Assembly: GCA_964236535.1 (NCBI GenBank)
Contig: CAXSEF010000009.1
Coordinates: 6,750-70,749 of the forward strand
Length of the DNA: 64,000 nt
Reading direction: 5' to 3'
Source of the DNA: CAXSEF01 sp964236535
GTDB taxonomy: Bacteria; Pseudomonadota; Alphaproteobacteria; Acetobacterales; Acetobacteraceae
The notes below the pieces were generated by a model. It was given only the letters and a program-made list of their open reading frames with translations, did not search any database and was not told where the DNA came from. Positions within the stretch are counted from its first letter, which is position 1; each line of letters begins with the position of its first letter. Made by a program: the position numbers and the translations under genes. Positions 53,824 to 61,947 of this stretch are shown piece after piece.

Positions 53824-54462
53824 TCACTCTTGCTTCTCGCGCCGGCACGGCATCTCGTCCGCGTCGATCAACGCGGCGGCGATCGCGACCGTTCGGCGGG
53901 CCTGGTGGCGTATGGCGGCGAAATCCTCTTCGCGCGGCGGGCGGTTCTCGGCGCCGACGATAGCCGACGCGCCGTAGGGGGAACCGGCCTCGAGCATTGC
54001 CTCGTCGGTGTAGCCGGTGGGCACGATCACCATGCCAAGATGGGCCATCGGCGCGTAGAGCGACAGTGTCACCACCTCCGTGCCACCATGCGGCCAGGAG
54101 GCGGTGGCGAACGCGCCGCCGACCTTGCCGCCCAGTTTGCCGCGCTTCCATTGGGGGCCGAGCTGGTCGAGGAAGTTCTTCAGCTCGGTGGCCATGACGC
54201 CGAAATAGCAGGGGGTGCCGAACAGGATCGCGTCCGCCCAGTCCGCGTCGTCCTGGGTCGGTTCCGGGTAGAGCGCGTTCTGGCGGGCGGCGTTCTCGGT
54301 CCAGCCGCGCACCTTGGCCATCGCTTCGGCCGACGCGACCTCGCGGGCACGGCGGACGCGGACTTCGGCGCCCACTGCGCGCGCGGCCTCTGCGGCAGCC
54401 TTGGCGAGCGCTTCCACCGAGCCTGAGCGCGAGTAGTAGGCGATCAGCAGCCGCGGCGGCAT
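53824..54462 (-). CDS. wrbA: NAD(P)H:quinone oxidoreductase WrbA-type flavoprotein
   Basis: A 212-residue flavodoxin-fold protein. RLLIAYYSRSGSVEALAKAA binds the FMN phosphate. DAILFGTPCYFGVMATELKN, FLDQLGPQWKRGKLGGKVGG and FATASWPHGGTEVV match WrbA; the usual GGQE loop appears as HGGTE. Another block is MVIVPTGYTDEAM, followed by GSPYGASAIVG. It should reduce quinones by two electrons, protecting from redox cycling. ATG 54462 is preferred; a TTG at 54480 has AAGGAA upstream and is possible. It lies convergent to the catalase-like pair, suggesting an oxidative-stress neighbourhood. Confidence 0.9.
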   Translation of the reverse strand: MPPRLLIAYYSRSGSVEALAKAAAEAARAVGAEVRVRRAREVASAEAMAKVRGWTENAARQNALYPEPTQDDADWADAILFGTPCYFGVMATELKNFLDQLGPQWKRGKLGGKVGGAFATASWPHGGTEVVTLSLYAPMAHLGMVIVPTGYTDEAMLEAGSPYGASAIVGAENRPPREEDFAAIRHQARRTVAIAAALIDADEMPCRREKQE

Positions 54463-54619
54463 CTCTTTGGAATCCGGCAAGACGATTTCCTTGCGGCCGT
54501 GGAAGGTGCGGACGGCCCTGCAGATGTGGTCGCATCGCGGCTGCAAAAGGGGCGTCGCGTCGCGTGGTTGCGTCAGGCCAGTGAACGCAGGTCCTGCGCG
54601 TGGACGACGGCGACTCCCA

Positions 54620-54714
54620 GGGGGAAAGTGGCCGCCGCGTTCGAGCGGCATGTAGCGCTGCGCGTTGTGGAGGCGTTCCACGTACTCGCGCGGCGCGTGC
54701 ATCAGGTCGTTCGG
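54620..54714 (-). pseudogene. epoxide hydrolase-type C-terminal relic
   Basis: About 30 residues read APREYVERLHNAQRYMPLER followed by GGHF, the usual last block of alpha/beta-hydrolase epoxide hydrolases containing the catalytic His. Nothing else of the gene survives. It is fused upstream to a transposase relic and downstream to the wrbA leader. Confidence 0.55.
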
Positions 54715-54721
54715 CCGTCCG

Positions 54722-54900
54722 AAAGGTCGTGTCACGTTGCCAGCAGCAGCGCCTGGAACAACGCCAGGGAAGGCCAGCCCAGCTCTCCCTTCGCGGCCGT
54801 GCTGACCCTGGCCAGCAGCCGGTCGATCTCCGTCCGGTCACCAGCTGGTTCATCTTATTGAGTGACGCCTGGCCGCGGACGAACCACGTCCAGGCTCTCG
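54722..54900 (-). pseudogene. IS5-family (DUF772) transposase N-terminal relic
   Basis: Across a one-base frameshift the strand reads RGQASLNKMNQLVTG, then DRTEIDRLLARVSTAAKGEL, GWPSLALFQALLLAT, a stop in place of Trp, then HDLSDGR. This matches the DUF772 start of IS5-type transposases (PS..LF.ALLLATWHDLSD). At least two inactivating changes are visible and the catalytic part is missing. Confidence 0.65.
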
Positions 54901-55212
54901 GCTCGGCGGACAGCTTGTCGTGTCGGACACCATCACCCTGCTGACGCAACCGAGCTACTCGCCACAGCTCGACCGAGAACGTCCGGGCCTGTCTGCGGGG
55001 CAGCTTCCTGAACCGGCGCGTGCCCGACAGCCACGACAGGATCGTCGAGACCTGTCGCATGGCGCGGAACGCGTCTATCGGTGGCATCGCACGGGTCAGG
55101 TCGATCATGGACCGTATCCGGGCACCGGTCAGGGATCAGAGGGGTGGTATCACCCGAAGGATACGGCTCGTGGCACAAGTGTTGGGTCAGGGCCGGCTAG
55201 CAGGGGATGGGC

Positions 55213-55989
55213 ATGACACTCTGGGTTCGCTTCGAGCACGGCGGCGTCGAGGGCTTCGGCACGCTGGACGGCGAGAGCGTCGCGGTACGCTCGGGCGACA
55301 TGTTCGCCGTCTCCGAGCCCACCGGGCAGATCCTGGCGCTGGACCAGCTCCGCCTGCTGGTTCCCGTTCGCCCCGGCAAGATCGTCGGCCTGTGGAACAA
55401 CTTCCATGCGCTCGCGACCAAACTGGGCGCGGCGGTCCCGGACACGCCGCTGTATTTTCTCAAGGCCACCACCAGCTTGCTGGCGCCGGGTGGGAGCATT
55501 CGCCCGCCCGCCGGCTACGACGGCCCCATCGTGTACGAGGGCGAGCTGGGCATCGTCGTGGGGTGCCGCTGCACGAACGTGGACGAGGCGGGGGCGGCAG
55601 CCGCGATCTTCGGCTACACCTGTGTCAACGACGTCACCGCGAGCGGCCTGCTCGACGCGGACCCCGGCTTTGCGCAGTGGACGCGGGCCAAGGGCTGCGA
55701 CACGTTCGGCCCATGCGGCCCGGCGATCGCGACCGGGCTCGACTGGTCTGCGCTGCAGGTCCGCACCCTGCTGAACGGCCGCGAGCGGCAGGGCTATCCC
55801 GCCGCCGACATGATCCTCCCGCCCGCGCGCATCGTCAGCCTGCTGTCGCGGGAGATGACGCTGGAACCCGGCGACCTGATCGCCTGCGGCACCTCGATCG
55901 GCGTGCGGCCGATGCGCCCGGGCATGGAGGTCAGTGTGGTGATCGACGGCATCGGGACCCTGACCAGCCTGATGGCCGACACGGCCTGA
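55213..55989 (+). CDS. Fumarylacetoacetate hydrolase (FAH) family protein
   Basis: A 258-residue FAH-fold enzyme. After an N-terminal beta domain (RFEHGGVEGFGTLDGESVAV) comes the catalytic core: KIVGLWNNFHALATKLG, PLYFLKATTSLLAPGGSI, YEGELGIVVGCRCTNVDEAG (metal-binding Glu pair), GYTCVNDVTAS and KGCDTFGPCGPAIATG. It ends SREMTLEPGDLIACGTSIGV, with a GT.. substrate loop. Family members cleave C-C bonds in aromatic catabolism or decarboxylate oxaloacetate or acylpyruvates; the substrate is not evident. ATG 55213 has AGGGG at a good distance; ATG 55207 adds two residues. Confidence 0.88.
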   Translation: MTLWVRFEHGGVEGFGTLDGESVAVRSGDMFAVSEPTGQILALDQLRLLVPVRPGKIVGLWNNFHALATKLGAAVPDTPLYFLKATTSLLAPGGSIRPPAGYDGPIVYEGELGIVVGCRCTNVDEAGAAAAIFGYTCVNDVTASGLLDADPGFAQWTRAKGCDTFGPCGPAIATGLDWSALQVRTLLNGRERQGYPAADMILPPARIVSLLSREMTLEPGDLIACGTSIGVRPMRPGMEVSVVIDGIGTLTSLMADTA

Positions 55990-56029
55990 GCCTGCCGGTC
56001 GCTCGGCCATGGCCTGCGGAGACCTCCGG

Positions 56030-56270
56030 CCTGAAAGCCGGGCGGCCCGGCGTCCTCGCGGTGCGGCGTGAGACGGTCGAGCATCCTTTCGGCTCGANNN
56101 NNNNNNNNNNNNNNNNNNNNNNNNNNNNNNNNNNNNNNNNNNNNNNNNNNNNNNNNNNNNNNNNNNNNNNNNNNNNNNNNNNNNNNNNNNNNNNNNNCGG
56201 CCCGGCGTCCTCGCGGTGCGGCGTGAGACGGTCGAGCATCCTTTCGGCTCGATCAAGGAGCTGTCGCGCT
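56030..56270 (+). pseudogene. IS1182-type transposase C-terminal relic spanning the gap
   Basis: Before and after the N-gap the plus strand reads RPGVLAVRRETVEHPFGS, and after it SIKEL. (R)RxTVEHPFG(T/S)IK is the conserved C-terminal block of IS1182/IS5-related transposases containing the last catalytic Glu. The frame stops soon after. The same 50-odd bases appear on both sides of the gap, so the copy number here is unreliable. Confidence 0.6.
56098..56197. other. scaffold gap of 100 N
   Basis: Exactly 100 N. The bases just before the gap (cggcccggcgtcctcgcggt... to ...tttcggctcga) recur immediately after it, so the two contig ends overlap or a tandem copy was collapsed. Confidence 0.99.
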
Positions 56271-56278
56271 GAGATCGC

Positions 56279-56670
56279 AGCACGACCGACCTGCCGGCCA
56301 CGCTCAAGGAGCCGGCAGCCCGGCGCGTGTCGTTGCCGGCGCTGAACGGCATGGCGTTCGACCTCGCCACGCCGCACGGGCGCATGATGGCGACGCTGTT
56401 CGCCGGCATCGCCGAGTTCGAGCGCGGCTGACCGTGGAGCGCATCCGCTCCGGCATCGCAGCCGTCAGGCCCGCGGCAAGAAGCTGGCCGCCAGCCGGGC
56501 AGCGGCCGAAGTCGGACCGCCTCGCGCCCAGGGTGCTGGCCCTCGTCGCCCTTGGGCCGCAGCGACCGCCTCGTCGGGCGCGAGGTCGGACTGAGCAAGG
56601 CCACTGTCGCAGGCATCGTGAAGCGGGGCAGGGCCTCGTTAACGGATGCCTGGCGTATCTGCACCTCCTG
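56279..56670 (+). pseudogene. serine recombinase (resolvase/invertase) relic
   Basis: TTDLPATLKEPAARRVSLPA, then AFDLATPHGRMMATLFAGIA and EFERG match the second half of the resolvase catalytic domain (L.TPxGRxM..L.A.FAEFER). After a stop and frameshift come ERIRSGIAAVR, and in a further frame DRLVGREVGLSKATVAGIVK RG-type helix-turn-helix sequence. The N-terminal active-site Ser region is missing. It is a dead fragment between the IS1182 relic and the cyd regulator. Confidence 0.75.
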
Positions 56671-56707
56671 CACCTTGACCCATCGCGAGGACCGCCCCAT
56701 CCTGTAA

Positions 56708-56725
56708 TTTCAGAATTTCCTGAAA
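56708..56725. promoter_or_regulatory. inverted repeat upstream of the cyd-linked regulator
   Basis: TTTCAGAATTTCCTGAAA: the arms TTTCAG and CTGAAA are exact inverted repeats around AATTTC, 12 bases ahead of the regulator's ATG and in the only A/T-rich patch nearby. It fits an autoregulatory operator, which is inference. Confidence 0.55.
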
Positions 56726-56736
56726 CTTCGGAACTC

Positions 56737-57321
56737 ATGAATCTTCCACCGCTGATCCAGGACTTCGTGCTGCATTTCGGCGAGATGGGCAGCCGCTGGG
56801 GAGTCAATCGCACCGTCGGACAGATGTATGCGCTGCTGTTCCTCGCGGATCGCCCGCTGAACGCCGACGAGATCAGCGACAGCCTCGGCCTGTCGCGCTC
56901 GAATGTCAGCATGGGGCTGAAGGAGCTCGAGGGCTGGCGACTGATCCGCAAGCGCCACCTGCCCGGCGACCGTCGCGAGTACGTCGAGACGCCTGACGAC
57001 ATCTGGCAGATCGTGCGCACGCTGGCCGAGGAGCGGCGCAAGCGGGAGGTCGATCCTACGCTGTCGCTGTTGCGCGACATCCTGCTGGAGACGCCGGCCA
57101 CCATCGAGGAGCGGCACGCGCAGGACAAGATGCGGCAGATGCACGACATGATCGAGCTGCTCACCGGCTGGGCGGACGACGTTCAGAAGCTCGACAACGA
57201 CAGCCTGACGCGGCTGCTGGCGCTCGGCGCCGGCGTCTCGCGCATCCTCGACCTGAAGAACAAGGTCACGTTCTTCCGAGGCCGCGACAGGTCCTCCAGG
57301 GACGAAGAGGGCACCGCCTGA
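56737..57321 (+). CDS. GbsR/MarR-type transcriptional regulator linked to cyd
   Basis: A 194-residue winged-helix protein of the GbsR-like group. QDFVLHFGEMGSRWGVNRTV and GQMYALLFLADRPLNADEIS are the opening helices, the recognition helix is DSLGLSRSNVSMGLKELEGW, and the wing is RKRHLPGDRREYVET. The C-terminal helices are probably for dimerisation and ligand sensing. ATG 56737 follows an A/T-rich palindrome. It lies 122 bases upstream of cydA on the same strand and is the obvious candidate regulator of the oxidase operon. The signal is unknown. Confidence 0.87.
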   Translation: MNLPPLIQDFVLHFGEMGSRWGVNRTVGQMYALLFLADRPLNADEISDSLGLSRSNVSMGLKELEGWRLIRKRHLPGDRREYVETPDDIWQIVRTLAEERRKREVDPTLSLLRDILLETPATIEERHAQDKMRQMHDMIELLTGWADDVQKLDNDSLTRLLALGAGVSRILDLKNKVTFFRGRDRSSRDEEGTA

Positions 57322-57443
57322 CGGTCCCGTTTCCGTAGGCATCCACGGTGGTCTTCCACCAACGGATCAAATCACTCGAGCAACGACGCCCGGCTACCGC
57401 TTCCGATGCGAGTGGCAGCACATCTGCAGGAGACATTGAGATC

Positions 57444-58913
57444 ATGGAAAACTCGCTTTCCACGTTGCTGGCCCGTCTGGATTTCGGCTGGATCACGACG
57501 CTCCACATCCTCTATCCGCCGCTGACGATCGGACTCGCCACCATGATGTTCATCGGCGAGCTGCTGTGGATCCGCACCGACGACGATCACTGGTATCGCC
57601 TGACCCGGTTCTTCGAGAAGATCCTGATCGTCAACTTCGCGGCCGGCGTCGCCACCGGCATCACCATGGAGCTGGCGTTCGGCATCCTCTACGGGCCGTT
57701 CTCGCAGGCTTCCGGGCCGTTCTTCGGGCAGGTGCTGGGCTACGAGACCATCACCGCGTTCATGTACGAGGCTGGTTTCATCGGCCTGATGATCTTCGGC
57801 TGGGGCAAGATCAGCCGCGGCATGCACCTGTTCGCGACCTTCAACGTGGCGCTGTCGTCGGCACTGTCGGCGATGTGGATCCTGGTGGCGAACTCCTGGA
57901 TGCAGACGCCGACCGGCGTGACGCTCCACGACGGCGTGTTCGCGGTCCAGAACTGGTGGAAGGCGGTGGTCAATCCAGACGTGATCTACGCTTTCCCGCA
58001 CATGCTGGTCGCCTCCATCGAGGAGGGGCTCGCCGTGGTGGCGGCGGTGTCGGCCTACTACCTGTTGCGGGGCCGCAACGTGACGACGTTCCAGCGCTCG
58101 CTGAAGTCGGTGATGCTGGCGCTGCTGATCGTGGCGCCCCTGCAGGTCTGGCTCGGCGATGAGATGGGCATCACCATCTCCCACGACCAGCCGAGCGTGC
58201 TGGCGGCGATGGAAGGCCACTACCACACCTATCGGCCCGACGGCTCGGTCGACAACAGCTGGAACATCGTCGCCTGGCCGAATGCCCGCAACGACGACAC
58301 CGCCTGGGCGATCTCGGTGCCGCACGTGCTGAGCCTGCTCGAGACCCGCACCTGGAACGGCGCCGTCCGCGGCATGGACGATTTCCCGGCGCAGGACCGG
58401 CCGCCGATGCTGATCCCGTTCTACGGCTTCCGGGTCATGGTCGCCTGCGGGTTCGCCCTGGTTGGCCTGGCATTGTGGGGCAGCTGGCTGGTGCTGCGCG
58501 GCCGCCTCAATGTCCGCACGGGCGGCAACACCTGGTTCCTGCGCGCGACGATCGCCGGCGCGGCGCTGCCCTACCTCACGGTCTGGGTCGGCTGGTGGAC
58601 GCGCGAGGTCGGGCGGCAGCCGTGGGTGGTGTTCGGCCTGATGCGCACGGAGCAGGGCGTCAGCCACATCTCGATCATGCAGGAGCTGGTGTGGCTGGTC
58701 GGCTACGTCGCCTTCGAGCTGGTCGTGTGGGGCAGCACCTGGTGGTTCCTCGGCAAGATCATCCGTCAGGGCCCCGACATGACCAGCCCGGTGATGCGCG
58801 GTGGCGACGAGGCGCTGGGCACGCTCGACTCCGGCAGCCGGCCGGAGGCTGGCGAGCGCGAGTCGCCCAAGGCCGAGCGCCCGGTGCAGCCGGGTCGTCT
58901 CTCTCCGGCCTGA
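57444..58913 (+). CDS. cydA: Cytochrome bd-type quinol oxidase subunit I
   Basis: A 489-residue membrane protein that holds hemes b558, b595 and d and oxidises quinol. The first helix ends FGWITTLHILYPPLTIGLAT, with the heme-ligand His near residue 20. RFFEKILIVNFAAGVATGIT, ELAFGILYGPFSQ, FMYEAGFIGLMIFGWGKIS and FPHMLVASIEEGLAV are family blocks. The quinol-loop region is short and a GRQPWVVFGLMRT motif follows. The short loop is characteristic of CioA (cyanide-insensitive) enzymes rather than E. coli CydA. The charged C-terminal tail is longer than needed. GGAGA lies about 12 bases ahead of ATG 57444. Confidence 0.95.
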   Translation: MENSLSTLLARLDFGWITTLHILYPPLTIGLATMMFIGELLWIRTDDDHWYRLTRFFEKILIVNFAAGVATGITMELAFGILYGPFSQASGPFFGQVLGYETITAFMYEAGFIGLMIFGWGKISRGMHLFATFNVALSSALSAMWILVANSWMQTPTGVTLHDGVFAVQNWWKAVVNPDVIYAFPHMLVASIEEGLAVVAAVSAYYLLRGRNVTTFQRSLKSVMLALLIVAPLQVWLGDEMGITISHDQPSVLAAMEGHYHTYRPDGSVDNSWNIVAWPNARNDDTAWAISVPHVLSLLETRTWNGAVRGMDDFPAQDRPPMLIPFYGFRVMVACGFALVGLALWGSWLVLRGRLNVRTGGNTWFLRATIAGAALPYLTVWVGWWTREVGRQPWVVFGLMRTEQGVSHISIMQELVWLVGYVAFELVVWGSTWWFLGKIIRQGPDMTSPVMRGGDEALGTLDSGSRPEAGERESPKAERPVQPGRLSPA

Positions 58914-58958
58914 CCGCATGACCCGGCTCGTTCCCAACCACCCGATCGAGGTTTGACC

Positions 58959-60005
58959 ATGGACCCTCTCAACCATATCCAGCATGTGCTCGCGATCGGG
59001 TGGTGGTTCGCCTTCGTGTTCAGCATCCTGCTCTACATCGTGCTGGATGGAGCCGATCTCGGTGCCGGGATCTTCTCCCTGTTCGTGCCGGACGGCGACG
59101 AGCGCGGGGCCATCATGCAGGCGATGGCAGGCACCTGGGACGCCAACGAAACCTGGCTGATCGTGGCCGGCGGCGTCCTGTTCGGGTCGTTCCCGTTCGC
59201 CTACGGCACCGTGCTCAGCTATCTGATGCTGCCGCTGATGCTGGTGCTCTGGGGCATCATCACCCGCGCCCTGGCGCTGGAGTTCCGCCACCTGGCCGAA
59301 CCGCAGTGGAAGCGCTTCACCGACTTGGCGTTCGGACTGGCCAGCCTCGCGGTCACCTTCGCCGGCGGAATGTGCGTCGGCGCGGTGCTGCAGGGCTTCC
59401 CGATGGTGCCAGGGCCCGGCGGCGTGCCGGACTACGCCGGAGACGCGTTCAGCTTCTTGAGCCCGTTCACGCTGTGGACCGGCGTGGCGGCGGTGATCAC
59501 GGTGTCGCTGGCCGGCGGCCTGTTCGTCCGGGCACGGTTCGAGGCGAACGAGCCGGTGCGTCAGCATGCCGCGCTGTGGACCAACATCATGTTCTACATG
59601 GCGATCGCAGCGGTCCCGCTGACGGTGCTGTTCATGATCGTGGACTTCAGCTGGGCATCGCGGACGTGGCTCGGCCCCCACATCTGGGAATGGGCCATGG
59701 TGCCGCTGGCCGCCATCGTGACCACGTTGCTGATGCGCCATGCCTCCGACCGCGACCGCGACCTGGCAGCGCTGCTGTGGCTCGATACCACCGTGGTCAT
59801 CATGGCGGGCGGCCTGATTGCAACGATCTACCCGGCCATCGTCCCGCACACCCTGACGATCGACTCTGCCGCAAGCCGGGAGATCTCCATGACCACCTTC
59901 CTGCTCACGATCGTGGGCCTGTTCCCGGTCACGCTGATGTACAACTGGTATCAGATCTGGGTGTTTCGGGCGCGGGTCTCCAAGCTCGCCTCCTACCATT
60001 CATGA
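58959..60005 (+). CDS. cydB: Cytochrome bd-type quinol oxidase subunit II
   Basis: A 348-residue partner subunit with eight to nine helices. WFAFVFSILLYIVLDGADLG and AGIFSLFVP begin the first helix pair, GTWDANETWLIVAGGVLFGS and FPFAYGTVLSYLMLPLML follow, and RALALEFRH is the cytoplasmic loop typical of CydB/CioB. The C-terminus ends in LLTIVGLFPVTLMYNWYQIW. GAGG lies eight bases before ATG 58959 and the gap to cydA is 45 bases. Its last bases overlap the start of the next small gene (ATGA). Confidence 0.95.
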   Translation: MDPLNHIQHVLAIGWWFAFVFSILLYIVLDGADLGAGIFSLFVPDGDERGAIMQAMAGTWDANETWLIVAGGVLFGSFPFAYGTVLSYLMLPLMLVLWGIITRALALEFRHLAEPQWKRFTDLAFGLASLAVTFAGGMCVGAVLQGFPMVPGPGGVPDYAGDAFSFLSPFTLWTGVAAVITVSLAGGLFVRARFEANEPVRQHAALWTNIMFYMAIAAVPLTVLFMIVDFSWASRTWLGPHIWEWAMVPLAAIVTTLLMRHASDRDRDLAALLWLDTTVVIMAGGLIATIYPAIVPHTLTIDSAASREISMTTFLLTIVGLFPVTLMYNWYQIWVFRARVSKLASYHS

Positions 60006-60238
60006 CCGCCTCCGGCTCGACTTCGCAGGCACTTCACGTGCTGTGGAACCTGCGCGTGCTCGGCCTGTTCCTGATCGGGCCAGCCCTGGGCGTCGCCCTG
60101 GTCGGCGGGATCTTCGGCCTGCCGCCGAACGTGCTCCTGGCCGCGGTGGCCATGTTCCTGGTCAGCCTGTCGCTGCTCGGCGTGCTGGTCCGGGCCGAGT
60201 GGCGCCGCCTGTCGCGCGACGGGGATCGGCGCCCGTGA
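60002..60238 (+). CDS. small two-helix membrane protein of the cyd operon
   Basis: A 78-residue protein with two hydrophobic segments: LRVLGLFLIGPALGVALVGG (about 15-38) and VLLAAVAMFLVSLSLLGVLV (about 45-65), followed by a basic tail RAEWRRLSRDGDRRP. Its ATG overlaps the cydB stop by four bases and its stop overlaps the cydD GTG, so it is translationally embedded between oxidase and exporter genes. It is larger than CydX (about 37) and resembles YbgE in position, but sequence identity to either is not apparent. It is probably an accessory subunit or assembly factor (inference). Confidence 0.75.
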   Translation: MTASGSTSQALHVLWNLRVLGLFLIGPALGVALVGGIFGLPPNVLLAAVAMFLVSLSLLGVLVRAEWRRLSRDGDRRP

Positions 60239-61947
60239 CTGCCCATGCGGCACCCCGGCCGCGTGCCGTCGGCCGCGCCCTCGAACGCTGGTTGCGCAGC
60301 CAATCCGGCCTGGCGCGCACGCCCGTCGCGGCATCCGTGATCGCGGGCGGGCTCGGCGGCATCGTGCTGATCGTGCAGTGCTGGGTTCTGGCCCACGTGG
60401 TCGCCTCGGTCGTGGTCGGCCACCAGGGGCTGCACGACGTCCGGCCATGGCTGCTGGCGCTGCTCGGCCTGTTCGTGCTGCGGGCAGTGGCGTCCGTGGT
60501 CTCGGAGGCGGCGTCGTTCGAGGCCGCACTCCGCGTCGTGCCGGTGGTGCGGGCGCGGCTGCAGCGGCACGTGACGGCGCTGGGGCCCAACTGGGCCCGG
60601 CTGCAGCGCACCGGCGAGGTCGCCGGCACCCTGTTCGACTCCGTCGAGAGCATCGGCCGCTACTATGCCGGCTACCTGCCGCAGACCGTGCTGACCGCCT
60701 TCATCCCGTTCGCGATCCTGGTGTTCGTGGTGCCGACCGACTGGGTGTCGGGGCTGATCATGACGCTGTCGGCGCCGCTCATCCCGCTGTTCATGATCAT
60801 CCTCGGCAAGGGCGCCGAGGCGCTGAACCAGGCGCAGTGGCGGACGCTGGCACGCCTCAGCGGTCACGTGTTCGACGCCATCGAGGGCCTGACCACGCTC
60901 AAGCTGTTCAACGCCAGCCGTGCCGAGATCAAGGCGGTGGCGGAGATGTCCGACGAGTACCGGCGCGCCACGATGGCGGTGCTGCGGGTCGCGTTCCTGT
61001 CCTCGCTGGCGCTCGAGTTCCTGGCGACCATCAGCATCGCGATGGTCGCGGTCTACATCGGCTTCCGGCTCTACTACGGCGAGATGCGCCTGCTTCCGGG
61101 CCTGGCCGTGCTGCTGGTGGCGCCCGAGTTCTACCGGATGCTGCGCAACATGGGCACGCAGTATCACGCGCGGATGGAGGCGATCGGCGCTGCCGAGTCA
61201 ATCGTGGCGCTGCTCGAGACCGCGCCCGCGCCGATGCCCCGTCACGGCACTGCGGCGCCGGGCGGGCAGGTGCAGGGCGTGCGCTTCGAGCGGGTCCGGT
61301 TCTCCTATGACGGCGCCGAGGTGCTGGACGGGATCGATCTCTCGCTGGCACGCGGTCGCTGCGTGGCGCTGATCGGCCCGTCCGGATCGGGCAAGACCAC
61401 CCTGGCCTCGCTGCTGCTGGGCTTCGCGTCGCCCTGCTCCGGACGGGTGCTGGTCGACGGCGTCGATCTCGACCTGCTGTCGCCGGAGGCGTGGCGGCGG
61501 CGGGTCGCCTGGCTGCCGCAGCGTCCGACCCTGTTCCACGGCTCGGTGCTCGACAACATTCGGCTCGGTCGGCCGGGTGCCGACCTGGACGCGGTGCGGC
61601 ATGCGGCGCGGCTGGCCTGCGCGGACGAGCTCGTGGCCCGCCTGCCAAACGGCTACGACACCGTGCTCGGCGATCGCGGCCAGGGCCTGTCCGGCGGCGA
61701 AATCCAGCGCATCGCCCTCGCCCGGGTGTTCCTGAAGCCAGCCGACGTCATGGTGCTGGACGAGCCCGCCGCCGGGCTCGACGCGCCGCTCGCGGCACGG
61801 GTCTCGCTCTCGGTCCAGGCGCTGTCGGCCACCCGCGCCACGTTGCTGATCGCCCACGACGCCGAGACGGTCCGCCACGCCGACGGGATCGTGGCCCTCG
61901 TGGGCGGCCGGATCGTGACCGGCGCCCGGATGGAGCACGCCCTGTGA
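60235..61947 (+). CDS. cydD: ABC exporter subunit CydD
   Basis: A 570-residue half-transporter, partner of CydC. The complex exports thiols (glutathione/cysteine) or handles heme and is needed to assemble bd oxidase. Six helices (about 25-310) include a RTGEVAGTLFDSVESIGRYY coupling region and LKLFNASRAEIKAVAEMSDE. The ATPase has Walker A VALIGPSGSGKTTLASLLLG, the Q-loop VAWLPQRPTLFHGSVLDNIR, signature LSGGEIQRIALARVFLKPAD and Walker B VMVLDEPAAGLD. GTG 60235 overlaps the upstream stop (GTGA), showing coupled translation. Confidence 0.93.
   Translation: MTAHAAPRPRAVGRALERWLRSQSGLARTPVAASVIAGGLGGIVLIVQCWVLAHVVASVVVGHQGLHDVRPWLLALLGLFVLRAVASVVSEAASFEAALRVVPVVRARLQRHVTALGPNWARLQRTGEVAGTLFDSVESIGRYYAGYLPQTVLTAFIPFAILVFVVPTDWVSGLIMTLSAPLIPLFMIILGKGAEALNQAQWRTLARLSGHVFDAIEGLTTLKLFNASRAEIKAVAEMSDEYRRATMAVLRVAFLSSLALEFLATISIAMVAVYIGFRLYYGEMRLLPGLAVLLVAPEFYRMLRNMGTQYHARMEAIGAAESIVALLETAPAPMPRHGTAAPGGQVQGVRFERVRFSYDGAEVLDGIDLSLARGRCVALIGPSGSGKTTLASLLLGFASPCSGRVLVDGVDLDLLSPEAWRRRVAWLPQRPTLFHGSVLDNIRLGRPGADLDAVRHAARLACADELVARLPNGYDTVLGDRGQGLSGGEIQRIALARVFLKPADVMVLDEPAAGLDAPLAARVSLSVQALSATRATLLIAHDAETVRHADGIVALVGGRIVTGARMEHAL

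Noticed and set aside
57372..59999. 875-codon minus-strand open frame
   Set aside because: Shadow opposite cydA and cydB; composition is His/Arg/Gln-rich without domains.
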